From positions 361,501 to 425,500 of the forward strand of contig NC_037598.1 of assembly GCF_003073045.1 (NCBI RefSeq): a stretch of 64,000 nt of DNA. The letters run 5' to 3'. The stretch's first letter is position 1. The number at the start of each line of letters is the position of its first letter. The position numbers were made by a program, and so were the translations under genes. This stretch comes from Pomacea canaliculata (Eukaryota; Mollusca; Gastropoda; Architaenioglossa; Ampullariidae). Positions 55,060 to 64,000 of this stretch are shown here, one piece after another. Below the pieces are notes generated by a model. That model was not told the DNA's origin. It was given only the letters and a program-made list of their open reading frames with translations, and searched no databases.

Positions 55060-56600
55060 GTGTCCAACCTTCTGTGTGTCCAGCTGCATCAAGCTGTTGG
55101 GTGGCGTCTGCTTCTGGTCACATGACGACGCGATACTCCATCACAGTCGCGTCACTGTTGCTGTGGCGACCCCTGTACCTGTGCGTGATTACCGCCCTTT
55201 TCGATTCCTGGGCTTTAGCTTTGTCCGAACTCGCAGCCGGGATTTTGCCTTCATCCTCAAACCATAATGGCCACACTAATCACAAGTTTTGATTGGCTGG
55301 GAGCTGAATCGTTACCACATCATCTCCATGCAGACCATTAAAACTCGCAGTGAACAATAAACAGGACGCAGGATTGGAAGGCACGAGTCGCAGATCGATG
55401 ACTGAAGACCATGGCAGATGGCGGGCTTCTGCATGAAGCCGAGCTTAGCAGCCTCCACTTTATCATGAGATTCAAATGTTTTCAAAAACAAATACAAACT
55501 GCAATCTGACACTGCGTCACAAAATCCATCTACACTTTAGCAGATTTTTTTTACATGTTTTCATTTACTATTCAGTATTTGTGGATAACTTTTTTCTATA
55601 TTTTTTTATTTTCTCTCTCTCGGTGATGTTGTGTACGTACGCGGGAACATGTAGAGCGGGTTGGATCCGTGTCGTATCTGTTATCTTTCTTTTTTCTTCG
55701 TTCCTTAATTCTTTTTCTTCTGTCTTCAATCTTTAAATAGCCTTCTTAAATGGTTTCTTAGAAGTGCCAAGCTGTTTACTTTTGTTTCAACACACTACTT
55801 AAATTCAACATTAATTCTTCTGTTAATGTATACACTCTCGTGCTGATTAATTACAATGCCATATGGTTGAGCTAACCCTCACAGTAAGCTTCTGATAATT
55901 TGCAGAGGGCTTCTCAAACTTGTTTTCTTAGTCATATTACTGCTTCTGGCTATAGGAAAACGTTTTCATATATTCACAAATGCCTGTGTAGATATTTTAT
56001 TTAAAGTCTGTTGATATACACGGATATAATGACTCCTTCACGTCCTTTTGGACTAGATACACTGTGATTCTTTTGCAGTTTTTACACATGCAGAGACAAA
56101 CAATTATTGTCGTGCAAGAGTATCATATATATTTCTTTACAATAAATTTTGGCTTAATTGTTCAGACATAATTAATTACATATTTATTTATATTATTACT
56201 TTTTTCGTTCGATATTCGCTTTTGCGATCTTTTCTTGATTCTGCTTCTTTTCATGTAATCTTTTTGATAAGTATTTTTAGTATTATACTTTGCTCTGTAC
56301 TGTATGGCCTTGTCATGTAGGGCAACATTTTCCGAGAACTCACATGCCACGGAACAAAGACCGTATTGCACCGCAAATGTTATTCTCATCCTATTCCTCT
56401 CCCGGTCCTCATCTTACGGCTGCCCCAAGAAACCCCCGCAGCATTTGAATTAGCATATAAAAGTCAAGGCTTGTATGAGCTTTTCGATTTTCTGCCACCA
56501 CGGCGATCATTAAGGCTCATGACTAATAAAATGTGATGTCTAGGGAAAGGAACCGACCGGTAGTCCAGCTTTACACATCAAGGAACGCAGATGTACATTT
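55060..56600. other. Intergenic DNA upstream of mucin-like gene 4
   Basis: Positions 55,060-55,270 are moderately GC-rich and could hold the promoter of gene 4, but no TATA box is seen at the spacing used by genes 1-3. The rest is AT-rich. No gene is supported. Confidence 0.45.
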
Positions 56601-56608
56601 TGTACGCC

Positions 56609-56723
<115 letters not shown>

Positions 56724-56729
56724 TAGGGG

Positions 56730-59350
56730 TCAGTGAGCGAGAGATACAAATCGCGCTTACATCCAACCATATGGAAGGTGGAACTGTCTTTATCTTCTTT
56801 GCGAGGTTCCCGAGAAGTCCTCTTTATTGTACATCTTCTCAGTCAAGAGGTAAATGTTCCAGCCACAGTTCCAATCAGGACCTGAACTAGCACCATAACA
56901 GCCTAAAGCTCACAAAAGCACAAAACTAGAGGGTAGGGGTGGAATAACGACAGGAGCACCAACCATTATGGCCCTTATCGTGTTTTAGTAGTACAGGAGG
57001 ACTGTAACATGACTCCACCGTGTCAGAGCAGTGGTCAAATATTCCACTGAGAATAGCAAAGTCCTGGGTTGACATCGTACTCTGGGGAAAATTTACTGAT
57101 TGTGACAACTTTTCGGTTAAAAGTTTGGTGGTTGTGTATGTTGCCCTGGTTGATTGTTGTTGGGGTAGCAGGTTAAGCGTGCGATTTTGAGAGTGAATGT
57201 TAAAGGTTGATATTATAAAGAAATTTTTCTTCATGGAACCCTTTATTAATATTATTCCTTTTCTGAAGAGCTAATATTCCTTGTTTTTTCTTTCATCGTT
57301 TGCTTGACACATAAGTCAGTTTTGATATTAGGGTTGAGGTCTGTGTTTGTGTTATTTATTTTTGACAATGATTGGGCAGAGAACCACGATTTGCTATTTG
57401 CACTCATGTAGGGAAGGACAGTCGCCAAGATCAATGCCAAAGCAGACCTTAACCTTAATAGCACTCGTGAAACACTAGTAACACTGATATTTATCAGCTC
57501 ATTATCTTCCCAACATTATTGATTTCTACCCGTTCAATAAAAATATTAATAGTACTGCCTGGGACGAAACTTCCTGTTTGTCCGCAAGAGGAAGAAGAAA
57601 CAATCGAAAACTTTAACGACGGTTCCCGCGGAGTGGGCGATAAAAATACAAATTTACAACATGTGAAGCTGCTTTCACATGATAACAATGCTCCAACATA
57701 TTTCTGAGGACATGGTTAAAACTGCAAAAGTGAGGAGGATGAAATTGGATACGATGGCGATTGTAGCCTATCCTACGGTCACAATGTGTGGCCCATCTAT
57801 TGTTTGTTTGTGTACAAATAAAATGTCCTGATGTACGTTTGTTGATTTTCTATTTGTGTTGGACAGATGGAAAAGCAATTGATTAAAACATCATACAAAC
57901 TTCTGTTTTTGTTTTGTTTGTTTGTTTTGTCCAAATAATCCAAAGATAAGTGTCTGGTACATTTTTTATTGTGTAAGTGGTCTTTATTAATATCGAATAA
58001 GAAAGGTTCTCAAACGTTGATTTCCAGACAACCTGTACGCGTGCATCACCTGAATACGCACATGCGCACTGGGGAGAGGCATAGCTGCTTGCTCGGGTCT
58101 AGCTCGGCGGTGAAAAAGCCAACAGCTGAACTCATTATATTTAACTGTCGACTGTTGATAACATAGTCTGTGTCTGTACATCTGCACCCATGAATCACTC
58201 CTCACCAGCCTTGTGCTTCAGTTCGCTTGCAGTGTGTCGCCCACAAACGCTTTGTGTGGACAAGTACAGGCTTCGTTAAAGGGAGTTAATGCAGTGGAAC
58301 GTTTCTCGTTACTTCATGCGAGTGGCCTCCCCTCTTAAAACTGCTGGTGACTCTGTACAGACTTCACTGTTTCGTGTTTTATTTTTTTAATCTTTCTTCC
58401 TCCTTATTCCCTCACTCACTCACACGATCTCATACACACACACCCACAGACGAGAGCACGCACTGCACGCACCCTTTTCTATCACACACACACACCTACA
58501 CACACACACCTACACACACGCTCTCGCTCACCCACATTCACAAAGACTTCAGTGCTCCCACTGACCGTATCACCGACATCGACGGTTAATATTCAAGCTC
58601 CATCGATTCCATACATAGTGTCGCCCACATGATGTATTGCTATTTGCCGAAGCATTCCGTTGCACAGAGGACAATGCGATTCTATTTAAAAATAACCTGT
58701 GTCTAAATTTTTAATTCAGCTTTATTTTCATGCTATCCATCATGTGATGTGCTGAGAGTTTTAAAAACTTGCAATTTCATTGTTTGGTTAACATTAGCTT
58801 GAAGCACTATTGTGTAGAAGAGCATTAGAAGGGAGACATTTGTGACTAATGGTTTGTGGAAAGAGAGAAATACCTTCACTGAGAAGTCATAGCAAAATAA
58901 ATGAAACGGACACAAATATTTCGATTCAGTTGTTTTGGGGATTTTTTCTGCCCTTTTATTGCAGATTTGTACTGGTAGCAGACTTGTGTTTGAGCATGGA
59001 TAATAACTTTAAATCAGTGATAGAAATGCAAGGAAAACATATTATAACAGTAGCTTTATGGAACTTTCAGTCTCTTTTACTACAGGTGTAAGGCACACCT
59101 GGCTGGATAAGAAAGTGCACAAAACATTATAGAGGGCAGGAGAGAGACAGAGAAAGGAAAATAGATACACAGAGAGGGAAGGAATAGATATATACAGACA
59201 CTAGTAGATATGACAATAAAGAGCACGAATAAGAAGAAAGAGGAGTAAAATTTTGAGGATTTCAAATAAAAATGCATAATCTAGTCTACATATTCCTTGA
59301 ATATAGAATGCCAATAATGGTATTAATCACATCAATGGACACAATAGCTT
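56730..59350. other. Intergenic DNA, possibly intron of mucin-like gene 5
   Basis: Positions 58,395-58,530 are CA-rich. If the signal exon at 59,353-59,404 belongs to a gene like its neighbours, the remaining exons should lie here on the minus strand. I could not identify a Ser/Thr-rich exon with a phase-1 acceptor. No other gene is seen. Confidence 0.4.
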
Positions 59351-59352
59351 AC

Positions 59353-59404
59353 CTGGATAAAGCAGCAGAAATCCAACAACACAGCGCAAACCTTTTGGTG
59401 TCAT
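59353..59404 (-). CDS. Signal-peptide exon of a fifth mucin-like gene (partial)
   Basis: The start codon opens a 52-base exon encoding a signal sequence (MTPKGLRCVVGFLLLYP) followed by one base and a consensus donor (CAG|GTAAGC). Length, phase and orientation are identical to the first exons of the other four genes in the cluster. An ATAAAAG element lies about 150 bases upstream (near 59,550). Downstream exons were not found, so the gene product is unknown. Confidence 0.55.
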
Positions 59405-59409
59405 TCTTT

Positions 59410-61925
59410 GTCGGCATTCAGTGTTAACATGAAGCAGCATTCAAGTTAAGCGTGGTTTCTATGACAACAACAAAATCACCTTTGCTCACACAGCTTCGGT
59501 AGATGTCGCCACAGCTGGACTCCCACGACTCCGAGTCACGCGCACCCTTTTATTTTCTACCCGAAATGATTGGTTTTGCGAGGAGATACCCGGCTGCCAT
59601 TACGCAATCAATACAAGCGTTGAATCTGTTTACTTGTGGAAAACACGGCAACGGACGAAACAGGTAGACGATGACCCAGAGAAAACATTAACCTCACACA
59701 CACCCTCCATTATCGACCACATGGTACAACTAAATGTACCACGTTGGGAATACACGGACGATAAGTTTAATCTGAACTAAAAATTAAAAAAAAAACAATA
59801 TGAAAAAAAACTTAAGAGAAAAGACATGAAAAATGAAAACAAAAATAGAAAGAGTAATAAAATCTTTTAAACTGATTACTGATGTACGAAACACCATTGA
59901 AAAGGGAAAGTAAAAAAAAAAATTATTTGCTATGATAAGAGTTTGAACCTATGATGTTCCAGTTCAATAAACAGGAACAATTTCTTGCCTTGCCACTTTT
60001 TAAAAATTTGCAATCAGACGAAGATGACGAGCTAACATTTCTGACAATACATAGGCATAACAGCATTTAACGATATCTTATAATAAAAAATATATGTAAT
60101 ACAATAACTTTCGTATGTTAAAAGCGGATTTTATAACTGCAAGCACTAGGGACAAAAGTTTATAAAAATTTGCTGTAAAACTTACTAGCACTTTATATTA
60201 CTGCAAAATATTGTTCTGTATTAATGAGGCAAAGTATTCTGAACAGCTTATGGAAGTAATTGATAATTTAATAATTCATTAATCCATTCAGCGACAGCAA
60301 CTTCTAATCTGGTCCGACAATATTATTCCTAGTGAGACAGACGGACCTTGAGGGACGAAGCTATTGGCAAGGTTCGCTACTTTGGCCTGTCTTGACCCAC
60401 GACAATAAAGTGTGCATGAGACGACCCTTCTATTTTTGTGTTTATGTTAGCCACACAACTGTTCGTCTATTTGTCCGCTTCGGGTTGACTCCCTCAGTGA
60501 GCATGATGTATTGTGTATACTCAAGAAATGCACAGACAGAAATGTCACGTAGACGTCCACTGGACGTATTTAGACAAAAAGCCCGTAGTTCAGTAAACAA
60601 AAAAATCACTGTGCACAGACTGGGTGTTGTTTGTGAACTCGAATGATGATAATCGAGCTGCTTTAAAAATTCATGACCAAGTAGGTGTGATCTGTACTGA
60701 CGCCGACAGAAACGTGTTGTCCATGTCTATCCTTGGCTGACCTCAGACGTCCTGTCCTGTGTCCTGGTGCAGCAAGGAAGTAAAAGTGGCGTTCAAATCA
60801 ATTTTATTTGTTTTTATTTTAGAAACTAATGTTGGAGATCAAACAACAATGCTAAAAAAGCTCATGCAAACCTCACGATGTCCATACGATTATAAAAGCA
60901 GCTTGTGAACTTTGTGACCCCGTCTTGAGTCACACAGTCAAACGCGAACTTCGAACAATGACTTATGTTAATCAATCTTCAGGACCACCCTCTTCTACCC
61001 TCAGTAACCTCTGTTTGTTTACACTGCAGTAGCAGTAAACAACCAGTGGATTCCTTTGAAGACACTAAAGGTGGAATGTATGATCTCGGTTATCAGTGTA
61101 CTGATGTTATTAATTTAATAAATCTTTGAATGAACACAGGATATATTTGTAAATATTTACCTTTCAATGTTGTTCATTTGTCTTCTCTATACCAACCCAC
61201 AGGCATTCACTTTTTGTGTGATGACTCCCCATGAGATCTCTTTTTTATGTTGAGTCACAGTGTCTCTACACCCGCTCCACGCCCTGTTTTTTTTTTTTTT
61301 TTGTTACTTGTCCTTATCATCTTTATATTTTTCTTGAAAATGGAGTGTAGAGCTAATCTACAGCAAGCATTTATTTTGCTAACATTTACAAAAAGTTATG
61401 AAACGTCTTATGAATGTGTAATGGAATTATATAATCATGCAATGAAAAATAACCTTACCCCTGTACAAATGATCAATGACAGGTCTCACCCCTGCTAGTG
61501 AGGGCAGGTGAAATCCATTCCTCATCATTTAGTTTCCTGTAATGATTCTACCTAACCCTCACTCACATCTCCTTCTGTCTGACATTAATACAAGGTTATC
61601 TAGTCTGTTCCACTAATATGGCAATGCTTATTTCTCCAAATATGACAGTTCTTTTCTTGGAAAGAGGTATACTTTTCTGTAGATATTGTGGTTTTAATTC
61701 AGGACCTGTGTCAGTGTCTGGCAACAAGAAATCGCCCTGACATCACTGGTCTGTGTCTTTGTTCTGATCAGTTGTCTGACCCTAAGACCCCATAGGACGT
61801 CAGTAGTCATGTGCTTGAGGGAACTCGGAGACTGGTAGAGGCGATGTTTGGCTGGGGCTGGACCTTACAGTCACATGACCAGTGCTGTTTACAAGACACT
61901 GGTAGCCAGGTGAGTACTGATCTTT
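59410..61925. other. AT-rich intergenic DNA
   Basis: No gene is recognised. Open frames such as 60,332-60,646 lack features or splice context. Confidence 0.45.
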
Positions 61926-61930
61926 TGCAG

Positions 61931-62995
61931 TATTTGGACCAGCGGTACTGCTGCTGCAGACGCTTACTACGTCGACCACGCAGCTTCGCCTCCTGCAGTG
62001 CGATCTGACACATCCAGCACACGTGAACAGGACCTTAACTGACTTGTCAGAGGAGGCCAGCAAAGGGTCGTTGTACATCATCGGTGATGAAGTGGCTTCG
62101 TAAGTTCCCAGGTGTATGATGTGAAGACAACTAATAGGCCGTAGTTATGACGCGAGTGCAAGCCGTTGAGACCTGAAGCATCATGAGGAACTCAAGGACA
62201 AGGGTCTTATTTTCGAATTTTTACAGCGGATGTTGTTTCACCCCTGGAGTGGTAGTTATTAGTCGTTGGCAATGTGTCCTAGGATAAAGAAACATGAAGT
62301 AGTGTCCGCGGGGTCTGGACGCCGCTTTATAACTTCGGAAACAAAACACTTCTCCTGTTGATCCTCATTCGTTTTGGGGGTCAAAACCCTGAACATTTCA
62401 ATGACGGTTAACACCGAATGACTTGCGAGACCTGTAGTCAGCTTGAGAAGGACGATGGTGATTCTGTCCTCTGACATCAAGTATCGCGCGAGGTTTCAAT
62501 GAGAAAACTGTTTATTTGTCACTGATGCATCTATCATCATAATCAGTTTAGTCACAAATATGTCCAAAACACCGGTCACTGAGAGTCGTCCCGTATATCT
62601 GTAACTCTCATGTCTGTGGCAGGCGAGATTTCAAGAGTTTTTGTGAAAAGCTGCCAGAGATCCCTAATCTCCATTTTTGGGAGGCAAGTGTTTACCATGG
62701 AGACGCACCCACCGGCTGGCCAGTGGAAAATTTAACCAGACCCCTCTTCTCTCCACTGACCGTTGTCAGGGAAGTGGAGCAGGACCAAGAAATCTCTGAG
62801 TACGAAGTTTTCAAGACATATGCTGGACTTGATGTGCCCGACCACACAGACGGCCCGCCAGTCAGACGACTGTATCACAGAGGTGAAGGACACTCAGTTG
62901 AGAGGTCAGTTGATTGTGCGGTCTTGAAGTCGCCAGTCTTCTGCACAGTCTCCATGTTGGTCAACCCATTAAGTGTGTTGTGTAATGAAATATAA
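61931..62995 (+). CDS. Unrecognised gene, two phase-matched exons (5' end not found)
   Basis: The first exon, 61,931-62,099, follows ATCTTTTGCAG and ends at the donor TTC|GTAAGT. It encodes FGPAVLLLQTLTTSTTQLRL, then LQCDLTHPAHVNRTLTDLSE and LYIIGDEVAS. It leaves phase 2, which is exactly completed by the next exon at 62,623 (after TGTGGCAG). That exon encodes RDFKSFCEKLPEIPNLHFWE, ASVYHGDAPTGWPVENLTRP, a Glu-rich part and DGPPVRRLYHRGEGHS, and is open to a stop at 62,995. A donor near 62,884 (CACAGAG|GTGAAG) may end it earlier. The amino-acid composition is that of an ordinary globular protein. At least one upstream exon must exist. I cannot assign a family. Confidence 0.6.
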
Positions 62996-62999
62996 TTAT

Positions 63000-64000
63000 A
63001 GTGTAATTAACATGTAATGCACTGTAACACAGTCATAGAGCAATGTAAGGTACAAGTACTGTAGACGTATCACGTGACATGTATTAGTTTCAACTGTGCT
63101 AAAAAAACAAAACAAAACAAATAAGTCAAGAGGTAAGAGCAGCGACTGAAAGAAGTGTGTTAGTAACGTGTGTCTGTAGAGCTGATAAGGAGCTAAAATA
63201 TCTCTGTACAATATATGTCATTGAGATTGTTTATTTCTGTACAGTATATGTCAATAACTTGATGTCATTCTTTATGTCTCGACATGTCGACGGCGCTCTT
63301 GTTCCGTCTCGCGCGACCACGCGTGGGGTGGGAGGGGATGTGGGGTGGATGGACTATGCACTATGACCTAAACAAGCGCTCCAACTACAATATGATTTGC
63401 ATTCTTACCTATAGAAAACATCATTCCAACAACCCTACATATATGTCATAGAGATCGTTAAATGACCGACATCAGCAACATCAAACTCGTGTTTAAATAT
63501 CAACTCCCAAATTATTCTGTGCACACGTTTTTAAAGGAACATCATTTTAAAAGTATTATTAAAGGACATCTTCATTTACTAAGAAGTGAGGTTCTACTTA
63601 AAGGTTGAAGCCCGAAAAATGGTTTTCGTTGTATTTGCTAGTTGTCTTTCTTTTTCTAATATTTTTTGGTATTTACTATTTCTGTTAATTAGAGGTCACT
63701 AAGCCCTTTCGACCTCAGCAATATCCTGGAAATCAGAAAGTAAAAATTCATGCTTTTTAATAACTGAAGAACTAAACACTCTGAAAATATTACAAAAGAA
63801 ATACCCAACACGAACTGAACTATAATTTTAAATTCTCCCCTTTCTTTCACAGTATGTTCGCAATAAATATTATGTTAAGAATTTATGGGGACTCTGTTGT
63901 TACTTATAACAAATGATAATTCTTAAAAGGTAGATGGGCTTTTTAGTAACACAGTTTTGTTGTTGCGGTGAAATGAGGAACCGCTTAATTGGAAAGGTTT
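63000..64000. other. Right end, AT-rich, no gene seen
   Basis: No open frame with supporting features is present. If the gene at 61,931-62,995 continues with further exons, they are not recognisable here. Confidence 0.5.

Noticed and set aside
57252..57464. Possible small secreted protein with a hydrophobic start
   Set aside because: The hydrophobic start depends on a non-ATG codon. The first ATG lies after the hydrophobic stretch, and no acceptor in phase was found.

Overview
This 64-kb window looks like animal nuclear DNA, most likely from a mollusc (probably a gastropod). Genes have introns, GT-AG splice sites and long AT-rich spacers. There are many (CA)n and trinucleotide microsatellites, hAT and Tigger-type DNA transposons, and non-LTR retrotransposons of types common in lophotrochozoans. 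The species cannot be fixed from the sequence alone. No rRNA, tRNA, CRISPR or bacterial-style operon was recognised. All gene models below were built by eye from open frames, splice signals and matching intron phases.

Region 1 (about 2.7-21 kb) holds three tandem, minus-strand copies of a four-exon F-box gene resembling FBXO33. The copy at 17,935-20,406 is intact (435 codons). The copies at 2,792-5,164 and 8,482-11,131 each carry a one-base insertion that breaks the frame, and the first also lacks 195 bases. The copies were later hit by different transposons: an internally deleted LINE in copy A, and a Tigger-like element, an L2/CR1-like LINE and an inverted exon-1 fragment in copy B. The other copies preserve matching empty sites.

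Region 2 (about 22-59.4 kb) is a cluster of co-oriented minus-strand genes that I read as one architectural family of small secreted, mucin-like proteins. Each starts with a 52-base coding exon (17-codon signal peptide plus one base). This splices in phase 1 to an exon rich in Ser/Thr/Ala or Ser/Thr/Pro, and where it can be found, to a short last exon encoding a hydrophobic C-terminus (a possible GPI-anchor signal or membrane segment). Three members (23.1-24.7, 33.1-37.9 and 38.7-39.2 kb) are close paralogues with TATA boxes. A fourth (47.3-55.1 kb) has the same layout with unrelated sequence and has a 3.2-kb LINE in intron 1. A fifth is seen only as its signal exon at 59.4 kb. The Ser/Thr exons of two members contain different 21-bp (7-residue) tandem repeats.

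Other content: a RING-finger (TRIM-like) gene or pseudogene at 29.25-29.9 kb, several 5'-truncated LINE pieces, and two or more phase-compatible exons of an unrecognised plus-strand gene at 61.9-63.0 kb. There is also a perfect 62-bp palindrome at 46.6 kb and two perfect X-box-like palindromes at 34.8-35.0 kb. The rest is AT-rich non-coding DNA and repeats.
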